Source of the DNA: Larimichthys crocea | Lineage: Eukaryota; Chordata; Actinopteri; Sciaenidae | Reading direction: 5' to 3' | DNA: 64,000 bases | NCBI RefSeq assembly: GCF_000972845.2 | Contig: NC_040033.1 | Span: 486,344-550,343 of the forward strand | Shown: positions 13,800 through 25,339 of the stretch, one piece after another | Layout: the number at the start of each line of letters is the position of its first letter | How positions within the stretch are numbered: position 1 is the stretch's first letter | Notes under the pieces: generated by a model | What the model saw: only the letters and a program-made list of their open reading frames with translations | Databases searched by the model: none | What the model was told of the DNA's origin: nothing | Translations under genes and position numbers: made by a program

Positions 13800-16630
13800 C
13801 AACCGCAGAGACGTGAAGGGAACGGTCGAGGTAAGGAGTCAGACAGAGAGGAGAAGGAGCTCTGAATGCAGAGTGAAGGAGCGACGGAGGGAGGGAGGGA
13901 GGGATTGTTATGAGAGGGAGGGAGGAGAGGAGGTGTCTTCACTTCCAGTAAGGATCTAGAAGGATGGAGAGGGAGGGAGTGATGAAGAGAGAGAAGGAGA
14001 GGGGGAGTTTAATTCACTCTAACAATGAATGAAATGATTAAATCAATGAGGTTGCAGCTTTACAGTTTTATCTGCTTTCGTAAACGCTCCGTACAGCACG
14101 GACAGATGCAGTCAGAGACTGAGCTGGTGATCACCGTGGAGCGTTTAGCAGCCCGAGAGCCAGAAACCTCCTTCAGGAGATGGTGGAGACCAAAAACAGA
14201 GCTGAAAGAGAGTGACAAAGTTGTTGCAGGTTTGTCAGGTTCCCTAAAAGTCAAGAATTTTAGGGAACTATTTCATCAGTGATGTCCCAGCAAGATATAT
14301 AAACTCACCTAAATGTTACATTAGATGTTGCGTGAGGAACTCAAACTGCATGAAGGCATCATAGTGTTTTTAAAAGTCAGTCTGGTGTCCAAAGTTTCAT
14401 ATTTTTAGGCGACTAGATGTTTTTTTTCTTCTGTTTGTCTGCAACCATTGAAGGACTGGATCCAGTCCACAGTGATGGTTAGACGGCAAATTACTTTGAG
14501 TAAGTTGGTCCAAGTCGAGAGCCGCCTGTTTGATGTGATGTGATGTGATGTCATACAGGATTTGTAGTGGACCATGCATTTCCTTCTTGGAGAGCCACTT
14601 TGTATTGTGGTGAACTGCTCTTCTTTCTGTTTTTATTCTACAATACAACAACAAAAAAACAGAAAGCAGAAGTGTTAAATATATACCAACGATGGAAACC
14701 AGGTAGGTGGCCTTCAACTATACAGCTCCTCGTCACTGATTAGTAAGGCTGAAGGATGATTGTGGCCACAAAGTTGGAGCCACACCAGTGATGGTTATTA
14801 ATAGCTCCACAGCGTCTGACCACACTGTACCCAGCCCGTTCTGCCCTGTACTCACTCAGCTCAACCTGAACACTTGTAATTTAACATGCACAGGCTCTGA
14901 AAACGGTTCAGAAGTGGTGAAACTAAGCCGAGGGTTTCAGAGTGAGCGCTGAAACCGCACAAACAGGAGCCCAGTTTGACTTTATTTAAAGGCACGGAGA
15001 GAGGCCGGTCTCTGCAGGAATACTGCGACAGAGGAGTTGTTTTCAAAGTCTGCTGCATTAGTCCTCAAGGTTTGTTTTAGGGGGGTCCCTGCTGATCAGG
15101 ACTGATCTGTGACTGGCAGGTAGAATGTGAGCGTAAGGTCACAATGTCCTGACAAGTTAAAGAGCTTACGTTTGAGGTCACGCCCTCTCATTCAGTCACC
15201 TGCCTCGGCAAATAACGAGAGGCCTGCGTGGATCTGCTCCAAGAGATTATAAAACAGACAACAACGTGGTCGGGCTGCAGCATTTCAATTTAAGAAATGA
15301 TGTTTATGCATCCGAAAAACGTTGACACGTCTAAAAACACTGAGCCAACGATTGTTTGGTAGCTTCTTTAGGAGTCAGACAGTTCCCAAATTCATATCTG
15401 GTTGCCTCATGCCTGCAGATTTCCACTGTATGTACTTTTATACTTCTTCTCAGAGGCAAATATTGTATTTTTACTGATTACTAAGTACTTTTAAGATCAC
15501 ACTTTGGTGAATTTTGAGTATTTTGAATGTTTGAATCACCTGAAAACAAGTTTTCCTCGAGTATTTTGAATGTTTGAATCACCTGAAAACAAGTTTTCCT
15601 CATGTATGATGATCTTATAGACCATGATGCGTTGCAGACAGTATACTTGTATTGCTTCTGAACTCTTTAACTTTTCCTGGAGATTAGACAGAACTGTGCA
15701 CTAACAAGTCTTTAAAATGGTTATATTTGGTTGCTGGGTTAGAGATGGTCACACTTTTCGGGGTGATTGAGGTCAGGATAAGGATGTTGGAGCGACACAT
15801 TTAACATGTCACATTAACGTTATCAGTCGGGGGGTCGGATAAATAATAATTACCTCTGTAAACGAGACAATCGGAGGCTCCTGCAGCTGCGTTAGAAAAG
15901 GTCAGGAGGAGCTGGATGTTCTATTATAAGAGTCTTCAGCTAAAGCTGCTGAGATAATCGCAGCTAAACTGCTGAACCTGAACATATTCATGTCTCTGGT
16001 AAACTGCTGTATTAGGTAATCATAAGGAGATGATCCAACATGAATCCGTTCTCTGACACCATGAGCTGTATTCATGAGTTAACCTCTGAGCAGGAAGGTT
16101 CATGTGTCATAACGTCTGAGCCCTGAAAGAACTCAAACCGGTGGACGTGTTCTGGTTCAGGGCTGCTCGGCGTGGTGGCTCTGGCTTTCACCATCTTGGC
16201 AGTCCTGACTTTGGCGACTCCCGGGCAAAGATGTGGAGCGTGGGTGGAGCTGAGAAATTAGCTACAGAGACCAAAACTATTTTGTGTACCAGGCTGTAAA
16301 CATGTTTATTTCTTATTTTAACATGGGGACTTATGGAGACTGACTCTCTCAGCTACAGAGGTTATCGCATCCCCGATACCTGCAAAACTAAAGACAGTCA
16401 AACACCAAATGTAAATATCTAAAAATGGATTTTATTAACAGAGTTATTTTTACAGTTACATTTACAAATAAACACCACAAACTCTGGCACATAAGAAAAC
16501 TAGTGAACCGATGTTTTCACAGGGTGTTCTTGAACGTGACTTGGGCGATATCATGGTTCTATAGTACACCGAGGTATTTAGAGATGATTGGAGATGCTGG
16601 GTACAGCATGGTATTGATAAATGAGATGAT
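13800..16630. other. liph to stomatin-like intergenic region
   Basis: Upstream of liph there is a GGGA-rich stretch near 13885-13990 that could belong to its promoter or 5' UTR. Further out lies a roughly 41-bp tandem duplication at about 15518-15600 (unit beginning GAGTATTTTGAATGTTTG). No gene is supported here; the open frames are short and show no family resemblance. Confidence 0.4.
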
Positions 16631-16633
16631 TTA

Positions 16634-17176
16634 GTGAGTTCTCTGGTCCGTTACTGCCTTAAAGTCACTGTAGTGAGGATCAAGCTGGGCGTGCCTCACG
16701 GTTCTGTGCTTGGACGCCTCCTCTGTACAGTCAGATCATCCTTTATTGAAAGCTTCCACTCGTACGTCGATGACATCCTGCTACATCTCATCCACTCAGC
16801 TCCTCCTTTCCCTGTCAACAGGGTGTTATTCAGTCTAATCGTGCTAGAAAGCGATAAGACTGAGCTCGAAGCTTCCGAGGTGAAACTCTGGAAGCTTGAA
16901 GATCTGCTTCATCTACCTGTAAGTCCACAACCTGGCTGTCATTCTGGACTCCACCCTCTCCGTCTTCTACCACGTCAGAACATCTCCTCCATCCAGAGTC
17001 CTGTCCGGGATACCCAGCAAGGCTCCGGTATGTACAGGATTCAGCTGCGAGGGCTCTCACTTCGCTGGCAGCACATCACCTCCAACCTCATCCACCTTCA
17101 CTGGCTGCTGTGCAAGTCCACTATGTCAAACGAAATCCTCCTCCTCACCTACAAATCCTCAGCTAATCTTATCTAA
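16634..17176 (+). mobile_element. LINE reverse-transcriptase remnant (L2/Rex-like)
   Basis: A 180-codon open stretch contains a GVPHGSVLGRLL block followed by YVDDILLHL. These are degraded versions of the GxPQGSxLGPLL and YADD motifs of non-LTR reverse transcriptases. Near its end, LHWLLCKSTMSNEILLLTYK resembles the LHWLPV...KILLLTYKS segment of L2-type LINEs. The region between is compressed or frameshifted, so this is a dead fragment. Confidence 0.65.
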
Positions 17177-17365
17177 TGCTGTCACCCCGGCTAACACGGC
17201 GGCTGTTGATTTCTGTTTGTGTGTAACTTCTGTTCCACTTCTGAATATATCACCGCCAAACATGAGGCTACCCACATCATCATCGATACAAAACAATCTT
17301 TGTATCTGCAGTATCGATAAATATCAGGAAGCTATGAAAACATAGACACCGCTCAGTCTACCTTT

Positions 17366-17904
17366 TTATCTCCCTGCAGAGACATTCAGGTCCTGAGGCT
17401 GATGGGGGATGAACATGTCGAGGAGCTCTGCGGGGAGAGAGAAGACCACGATGGACGCGCTGCTCTGGACGGAGGACAACGACTGCAGGTACCTGAGGTG
17501 GTAAGCCACAGGGGAGAGTCCTGACGCCGCCTCCTTCAAAGCGTGAGACGCTTTCACCTCGCCTTCGGCCACGATCATCTCACAAAGACACAGAGAGAGA
17601 GAGGGGTCATCATCGAACACGAGATGATCGTTAAATTAGAATATTTTAACAGTGTGTATGTGCTGTGAAGGTCTAAAACCTCGCATATGAGTTGTTATTT
17701 AATAAACTGAGCTCTGCTGCTCTGCTGAGAAATCATTTCATCACGTCACGTCAGCCACGTCGCTCGTGTTTTCGTGTGATTACACATCAGCTGCGTCACG
17801 GACATCCACGCAGAGTTTGTCTGCAGGGTCAGCGGGATTAAATGAGACAGACGGCAGCAGCTCAGACACACATTTGTGTTTTGTAAGTGCTCTATATAAG
17901 AGTG

Positions 17905-17940
<36 letters not shown>

Positions 17941-20900
17941 CAGGTACTTTGGCTCTGGCTCTCCTGGCAGCCTCGGCCTCTGAAGCCATGCAGCGCTGCA
18001 GATTGACGGGGAGGCTCAGGTCTTTTATCTCCACCCGCTCCACCTGAACGCCCCACAGTATGGACGTGGCGTGCAGCGTCTCCTGCAAGTATCAAAACAC
18101 CGGTTCACTCATTCATCCTGTACTCTAACAGGTCGTCTTCAAATTGGAGCAGTGGTTGCTGAGATCCAGCAGGGGTCGCCAAAGCTTCACAGGGTGGTGC
18201 AAGTAAACCCTCACAGTGAGGCTCTGTCGAAGCACTTCATTCACCTCTGTGAGGAAAACTAAATAAAAAGTTTAGATTGATCGCTCTCAGTCTCTGTCTC
18301 TGTCTGTCTCTTTCAGGGTTATGCCTAGTCCGGCACGGTATTGGTTGAAGATGCAGTCACATGTCCCTTTACTGAAAACCCCTATTCCTACTGTCATTAC
18401 TGCTGCCATATCTCCATCACAGTTTATAGTTAGTTGATGATTTGCTGCTGCTGAGCATCTGTGTCTCTCTGTCTCTTTCACAGGTTCCACTGCTACTGTA
18501 ATCATTTTATCATTCATTGTAATTCATTGTCATTTTGATTAGGGATGCACCGAAATTAAAATTCTTGGCCAAAACCGAAAACCAAAAATGAGGAAACCAA
18601 GGCTGAAAACCAAAACACAGAAAGAAATGATTATGTCAATTATTAGAACCATTGCATTCATAGCTATGACTGTGTACTAACCTCACAAAAGTCAAGGCAT
18701 TGCAATTCAAAGAATAAATCAATTAGTATGAAAGTATGAAAACATTTATTTAGCACTGACATTACAACGATGCACAATATAAATTAAAATCCAAAACAAA
18801 ATGTTTCTTGACCTAGAACTGACTGGTCTGCTGAAAGATTCTAAAATTAAACATGTTCTCTCATGAAGAAGATCTCGCAGGATCTCATTGAACATATCAG
18901 ACAACGAAGGTGCATGCTCCACATCTGGTGCAGAGAGACGCGTCCTTTTTTCTGCGCTCTGCTCTCCGTCTCTGAGCGGGTTGTCCGCATACATCGCGGC
19001 CTGGATCATTTCTCGTGCGCGCTGCTTTATTCCCACATCCAAGTAATGATCCTCATATCGCGGATCAAGGACAGAGGGTGTCACTCCCTGTACAGATTGT
19101 AAAGCCCTAATCTTACACGATACGGGTGACACAAAGACCTGAACACAAGCTATGTCCTGCAGTAGAAAAACACACAGCTGTGCTTCTTTGGTTCTTCCAG
19201 CAGCAGTCGGTCCAGCTCGCCGTCTGTCTTTCGTACTAACACAGTAACTCACTTCGATTCTCCTCGCGATGCCCGTCCTCTGCGTCAGCACGTCTGTCAG
19301 AGTGTGTGCGCCCAGCGCGGCCCTCAGGGTCGTCTGGGTCAATGTGTGTATCGCCCGGTAGCCATCTTCAACACGGGTCACCCAGGAGGACGGGTCCACC
19401 ACCCGGTAAAACACCACAGCGTCCACCTTTAACGACACCCCGTCTGCAGTCAGAACCTGAGCAGGATCAACATATTATATATGATGAGACACAACCTGAC
19501 TGAGCTGATTCAGTCATGACAGAGCTGCTGCTGGCTGACCTCTTGTGGCTGGATGTTGAAGGAGACTGTCCGCAGGTCAACCGTCTGGATGACGTCGAGC
19601 CAGGGGATGAACCAGAACAGACCTGCAGAGATGGGACAGGTGAGACCGAGACAAACTAATAATATAGAAACAACGACAGACAGTGTGAATTATTGTTCAT
19701 CGGGTTCTTCGTTACGCCTCTACAAACATTATACCAAACTGTTGGGAGATATTTGTATTATATGTTCTGGTTTTGCCCAATGAGAAGAAGAAGCTCTCTC
19801 TGTTTGTGTGCGCCTTGGTGTATAAGAAATGTTTTTATCTGTTGTTGTGGAGAACTTGCTGAAGTCAAAGGTCAGGAAGGAAGAAAGTGTTCAGGAGCCT
19901 CTGATGTCTTATGCTGTTTTATTTATTGACGCTTGACCAAATTAGAGACACTCTCAAAGTTCATCAGAAGTGCCTGAGTCGGTCTCACATTCTGCCCAAC
20001 TCATCCTGGTGGATCGACTTTAAACCCCAAGATAACAGCACAAATACTACACGCCCAGAATTAGTCACAGAGAATGTCTTTACCCATGGAGGTGTTACTG
20101 TCAGCATGTTCTAGTCTGGAGACACAGATGTCTGTTTACGCAGATTGGACCGTCAACAACAAGCTATCTATTATGTCTATGAAGGCAGCAACAGGTCTCT
20201 GTGACCCTGGACACCACAGTGTTGAGATAGACTGGCACCTACTGTTCCCAACCAAAGCCAAACAACTAATACTGCTGAGGACCTCGTGTAACCTCAGGAG
20301 AGAAATAACAGATTTATGATTAAACCTCCTGCCTGGACAGTAATGAGACAGGTGAGTTGCAGCGTACCAGGTCCTTTGGCTCGGCCTTTAACCACACGGC
20401 CCAGTCTGAAGATGACAGCCCTCTCGTACTCATGGATCACCTGCAGGACAGTTCAAACATGTTGACATGTTGACACATACATGCTTCATTATTCAAGCTC
20501 TGCTTCAGCTCACAGCTGTACAACATGTTATTTAATCCAGGGTTCCCACACCTTTTTCATGAACAAATTCAAGCACCTTCAAGCACCAGTTTTTCCATGT
20601 TTCCAGCCCCTTTAAATAGGTAGCCTACTAGTTGTGTTTGCCATGATGGGAAGCGCAGCGGTGCCACTGTATGGCATAATAACATGGGTCTAATTAGCAT
20701 TATTTCATATGGTGGTAGATTGACTGTTTTGATTTTTAACTAATTGTGAATTGGCTTGTATTTGTCAGCTTGTGAGCGGTGTATTGTGTAATAACAGTGA
20801 CAAATAGACATCACACAAATTTCAAGCATTTTCAAGGAATTCAAGCACCCGTGGGAACCCTGATAATCTCATGTCTAACTCTTTGACTGACATGTGTTTA

Positions 20901-21197
20901 TGTTTTTAAACAGCAGTGACCTTCGCACACATCCAGCCTGTGAGGGGGAAGCTGAGGAGGATGAAGACCGCGGACAGCAGCGTGAGCACGGCCCCGAGCA
21001 CCTCCACCACCCCGCTGCTGCTCCTGCTGCTCCTCCTGCTTCCTCCTCCATCTGCCGACAAACAAAAAAAGAACTACAACTCAACAACAACAACTACAAA
21101 AAAACTACAAACAGCTAGCCGAGCAAGCTAACGTCCACCGACCGTTAGTGACGGTGAGTTCGTCGCAGACGGCTCCGACTCTGTTCCCGCGGTTCAT
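17366..21197 (-). CDS. Stomatin/podocin-type SPFH (PHB) membrane protein
   Basis: Seven coding exons on the minus strand: 21143-21197, 20921-21051, 20368-20440, 19540-19622, 19253-19456, 17948-18082 and 17366-17578. They join to 297 residues, close to the usual 280-290 of stomatin. The start at 21197 is inferred from phase and is the least certain point. A polar N-terminus is followed by a hydrophobic hairpin (about residues 34-58) with a Pro in the FPLTGW turn. Next come VIHEYERAVIFRLGR and the PHB domain to about residue 235, including the GPGLFWFIP, VERVEIKDLSLP and EAEAARRARAKV segments. The C-terminus carries the LRYLQSLSSV oligomerisation-type motif. Such proteins bind cholesterol-rich membrane and scaffold ion channels. 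It is neither clear stomatin, STOML3 nor podocin, so no symbol is given. Its promoter carries two X-boxes. Confidence 0.88.
17906..17940. repeat. TG microsatellite next to a stomatin-like exon
   Basis: About 16 TG dinucleotides end only a few bases from the donor of the exon that stops at 17948. Confidence 0.9.
18541..19135 (-). mobile_element. hAT/ZBED-type transposon 3' fragment in a stomatin-like intron
   Basis: On the minus strand, 18780-19110 encodes SVLDPRYEDHYLDVGIKQRA, then NPLRDGEQSAEKRTRLS and EHAPSLSDMFNEIL. This is recognisable as the C-terminal region of a ZBED1-like hAT transposase. The terminal sequence at 18541 reads AGGGATGCACCGAAAT, a familiar hAT-type end, followed by an AACCGAAAACC-rich subterminal region. 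The 5' part of the transposase is missing, so the element is dead. It sits in the intron between exons 19253-19456 and 17948-18082. Confidence 0.75.
19844..20302 (+). repeat. Dispersed repeat copy A (partner at 30861-31373)
   Basis: About 450 bases in stomatin-like intron 3 are nearly identical to a segment in cip2a intron 1. Both begin at GTTGTGGAGAACTTG and end near GAGGACCTCGTGTAACCT. The plus strand has a short open stretch ([16 protein letters not shown] type) shared by both copies but closed by stops soon after. I do not know the family. Young dispersal is implied by the high identity. Confidence 0.75.
20538..20862. mobile_element. Non-autonomous hAT-like MITE
   Basis: A 325-bp element is bounded by a perfect 12-bp terminal inverted repeat, CAGGGTTCCCAC at the left and GTGGGAACCCTG at the right. 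Subterminal AATTCAAGCACCTTCAAGCACC-type words recur inverted at the other end. There is no coding capacity. The flanking 8-mers (ATTTAATC and ATAATCTC) agree at only about half the positions, so the target duplication is not convincing. Confidence 0.8.
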
Positions 21198-21334
21198 CAG
21201 CCTCCTCGTGACCGCCACATTAATTATAAACTCATTTAAATAATTAGTTTTATTCCTGTTTTCGTCTTTGAGACGTGACCGCTAACGGCTAACCGGTTAG
21301 CCCGTTTAGCCGTTCCCTCCAGATTCCGCGTCAC

Positions 21335-21368
21335 GTTGCCCAGCAACGGAGTGACGTTGCCAGGCAAC
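21335..21368. promoter_or_regulatory. Two tandem RFX X-boxes upstream of the stomatin-like gene
   Basis: GTTGCCCAGCAAC at 21335-21347 and GTTGCCAGGCAAC at 21356-21368 both fit the X-box consensus GTNRCC(0-3 N)RGYAAC, with a 1-base spacer in each. They start 21 bp apart, about two helical turns. They lie 138-171 bp upstream of the inferred ATG at 21197, in a GC-richer stretch consistent with a promoter. RFX factors use such sites to control ciliary genes; use here is inferred. Confidence 0.75.
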
Positions 21369-21499
21369 CCCCGCCCCTTTTTCCTGGGGTCGATTTAACA
21401 AAATAAAAGCACGTAAACTAACGAAGGTTGTTTTTAATGTGTTAATTATTATATAATTAGGGGAAAGTTTAGACCTTTAGAATGAATGAGACGTTTATA

Positions 21500-22130
21500 T
21501 CTACACAGGGAGAGGCTCCTCTTCCACGGGGTCCTCCATTCTCCTACGTGCTTGGAAGAGGAAGGTGAGGTGAGAGGTATTCATTTGTTAAATCCTACAC
21601 ACTGGACCTTTTAAAGATTGCACCATTTATATTCTATTATATATAATTTTTATAATATCTTTTTGTCTGAAATCTCTGAGTATGTCTTGCATTCTCTTTT
21701 ATGTGCACATTTAATATATATATAGAGTTTATATATTTTTTCTTTTGTTCTTAATAGATGGTTACTTGTTTATATATGTTGTTTTTGTTTGTTTGTATAC
21801 TGGAGTATTGTAACAGAAAAAAAGTATTTCTGATTCTGATTCTGATGACTGTGAATCTGTCGTGTGTGTGCATGTGTGTGTCTATTTTCTTCCATCTTAT
21901 CACAATAAAACCTACGTTATTGTCATCTTTTTTTCTCTCCCTCGTGCTTTTTGGCTCTCTTCTTTTCTTTTCTTTTTCACACATGCTCTCTTTCACACAT
22001 ATTCACACACTTCCTGTGAAGTTGTGAGGCCAGCAGCTCAGTGGTTTTACATTTGTTCCTTCACTCTGTGGAACACCTCTGTTTGCTGAGCACTGACCTC
22101 TCTCTCTCTCTCTCTCTACCTCTTTTTTCT
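21500..22130. other. Divergent spacer between stomatin-like and SH2 adaptor genes
   Basis: The two genes are head to head, with start codons 1.1 kb apart. The sequence is AT-rich with CTTTT and CT/TC simple stretches (about 21960-22130). A segment near 21590, AATCCTACACACTGGACCTT, resembles the end of a common fish repeat. No gene is seen. Confidence 0.4.
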
Positions 22131-22292
22131 TTTGTACCAAGACGTCAGGGAACAAAGAGCCACCAACATCCTCCAGCAACATGTCTGGATTTCTACAGCA
22201 CTGTTACTGAAGCTGGAGGAAGGGGAACATGCTGAGCTGCTTGTTGTTCTCAGTCATGAAACTGTGCTGAGACGTTGTAGTCTCTCCTCACC

Positions 22293-25200
22293 ATGGCAGC
22301 AGCTCTGCCGGTGTGTTACCACGGCGCCATCAGCAGGAAACAGTGTGAGGACCTGCTGGGGAAGAAGAACAAGGATGGAGCCTACCTGATCCGAGACAGC
22401 GAGACCATCCAGGGAGCCATGTGCCTGTGTGTTTAGTGAGTACTCTGCTGTCTGTCCCTTAAAGTGTTTCACAGCTGCCATCACACTCCTAATGGTGTGT
22501 CAATCAGTGTTATAGCATAAATGTTGATATTAGTGATGTCAGTGCTCTGTTTTGTGTATTTTCAGGTTATATTTGAATAAAGAAATTCAGTTTATTCTGA
22601 TTTTAAAATCAATTTATGTTTTAAAAGGTTAGTTTTAAGATGAATAGATGAAACGTATATTAAAACAGTTATGTAGATTAACAAAGAACTTTATCTTGTG
22701 CCCAGTAATAAAAAACTAATTCCAGACATGTTGAAGTTTGTCTGTCTGAGGTGATATTTTACCGCAATCACTCGTTTTTTAAATGTTGCGTGAGCAAAAA
22801 ATGTTCCATACTTTGCAGGAAAGTCGTGCTCAGTGCATCTAAAATGTGCATTGTATACAGTTTAGTTAATTAGTTAGTCAGAGTGTGCTCAAACATGCAT
22901 TCATCTGTGTGTGTTATTACTGCACGGATGCTTCAGTTTGTTGTAGTCTGTTGTGCAGAAGTTTATTCACCAGTGGTCACTTCAGGATCGGTCTCATGCT
23001 GAAAGGTTTATCGAAGCTTGTCGCATCATGATGCAGCTCATGACTCATCTTTACGTCCACAGCTGTGTCGGTAAATAGTCATTAATCTGCAAAGAAGGAA
23101 ACATGATTAACCTCAGTGGTCTGACATATCTGATTCTGAAGAGGCTGTTGTGTCGACAGCGCTGACCTCGATCACCATAGTAATGACTAGAATGTTAAAC
23201 TCTGTCATATGTGACATGCTAGAATATAAAAATAACCTCACACTGTCGAGAGATTTTCCACCGAGCTCAGTTACTTCCTCTTTTAGTCAGTTAACGTGTG
23301 GAATAACAATATTTCAATCTCTTTTTCTTCAGGCGTGAGAATTCAAATAGAGTGCTTCCTCTTTCTGTATCTAACATGTATCTTGTGTCTTGTTGCAGTA
23401 AAAAGAAGGTGGTGTATACCTACAGACTGCTGCAGGCACACAATGGACACTATACTCTCATGGTAAGACACACACACACACACACACACTTATACTGTGA
23501 GTCCACGTCGCTCCATTGCATGCATAAGTAATTTCCTAAATGTTTTATATCAAAGCTGCTTCTACGTTGTGAAATACTCTGTAATGCTTTACAGAGCTGG
23601 ATATGAAAATGTGATTTTTAAACTTTCCCCACTGTCATCAATAGGCAGCTACAGCTCTGCATACAGAGATACCAAATATTCAAGCAAAAAAACACACACA
23701 CACACACACACACTAGACAAAACAGTGCAGATGCATGTTAAAAACAGTAATCTCTCTATCTATCAGCTTGTCCTGTGTCCTGCATCTGCTGTTGGTTTTA
23801 TAAAACAAACTTTCACCCTCAGATGTCATCCTGATTCTCTCATGGTGATCGTGTAGTGATGTGCACCTTCTCCTGTCTTTGCATACATTGTACTGTGCGT
23901 ATTTGTGTTGGAATGACGATGTAAGTCTTCTTGGATTGGCTGGAAAAAGTCGTCGCCACGAAGCTGAAAACAGGCTGCTCCTCTGAGCTCATGAAGAGTT
24001 AGAGACACAGCAACGCTACAAACACACCATCATCTTATATACCATGATGCATTGCTGTACATTAACAGTATATAAGTAGTTACAATGAGCTCAACCTCGA
24101 ACATCTACTGCAGTAAACATAACACATAAAACATCAGATGGTTTCCTGCACAATAGGATAATACTTATATATTTCTGCTAATGTAAAAGAAGTCTGCCTA
24201 CACAAACAACTTGTAATTTTCCGGCATGTGTTGAAGTATTTATCTGTCAGAATCAAACTTCCTCTCCTCTATTAGACAGACACCACAGATCTGTTTGTCT
24301 TTAAAGGAACATTAGTGGAAACTGTGTAGTTATCAGGCTCTCGTCACAGGAAACTCCTCTGATGTCAGCTCAGACACAAACAGCTCCACTCTGCTTTGTG
24401 CCACACTGATGGGGTGCTAGACGCCGTTATGGAGAACACATTGTTTCCACTTACAAAGCATGAAATGTCAGTATGTCAGTATCAAATATGTATAAATGGA
24501 ACGCCTACAGATCTGTGACTTGCCGCCCACGTCACATGTTTTTTTTTTTGGGGTGCAGTAAAAACAAAATGTCAATTCAAACTCATCATCAGGCCACGGG
24601 AGTTTTAGAGTTTTAGACAGTCATTTCATCATTTTGTGCTGATTTCAACCTCAAAGACTTGTTTTATTGTCTTCCACGTTGTTTCTACTCCATCATCTGT
24701 TACTGCTTCAGATGTCTCGGTGTGTTTTCCCTTGTTGAAGTTTTAATTCTTCTTACACCTTGTTGTTAGATTTAGAATAGAAAATATTCACCGATTCATG
24801 GATTGAGCTGTTTTGGTATTTAATCGTGTGAGCTTGAGCTTTTTTCTCTCTTTCATATGAGAACAGCTTTTGGGCTGTTGGAAAATGTCAACAACAAACA
24901 CTGCATCGGAGAAATCAAATGAGTAATGAGTTTTCCCTCCCTTGTTATTTACTGCGTGTTGTTGTTATACCCTCAGACGGCGGGAGGCTTGGAGGAGGTA
25001 TTTTTTAAGAATCTGGATGACCTGATTCTTCATTATAAAAGGAGGAACCAGGGCCTGGCCATGCACCTGCGCCACTCCGTCAAAAGAAAGACGGCCTTGT
25101 TGATCCAGCCCCAGAAACCCCCCGAAGAACCCCAGAGGTCACCGACGCCGATGTCGGCACCATCAGCTCCAGAAGAACACGAAGAACACGACTATGAGAG

Positions 25201-25339
25201 TACGTTATGCGGTTCATCTTCCTGTCGTCTTCTCACAGCATCTTCTCTGATTGGCGGCGAACTGTATTTGACCCTTTTCTCCATTTTTCTTCTAGATGCT
25301 CCGGATTTATCTGAATACGTCGAGGTCTTGCCTCCCTGA
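22293..25339 (+). CDS. sh2d1b: SAP/EAT-2 family single-SH2 adaptor
   Basis: Four coding exons, 22293-22435, 23399-23462, 24977-25199 and 25296-25339, join to 157 residues. One SH2 domain fills roughly residues 8-100: YHGAISR, then AYLIRDSE with phosphotyrosine-binding Arg34, then VVYTYRLL and the hydrophobic YxxxNQGL region. Free SH2 adaptors of this kind bind ITSM tyrosines of SLAM-family receptors in T, NK and innate cells. The position matching SAP Arg78, needed for Fyn SH3 binding, is Lys here (VFFKNLDDLI). The C-terminus is Pro/Glu-rich and ends with two tyrosine motifs, DYENAP and EYVEVLPP. The latter recalls the YVDVLP tail of EAT-2, so I favour SH2D1B over SH2D1A; the paralogue name is tentative. 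The ATG sits in an ACCATGG context. The length is somewhat above the mammalian 128-132. Confidence 0.85.
23464..23715. repeat. Two CA microsatellites in an SH2 adaptor intron
   Basis: CA runs lie at about 23466-23490, immediately after the donor at 23463, and at about 23690-23712. Confidence 0.85.
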
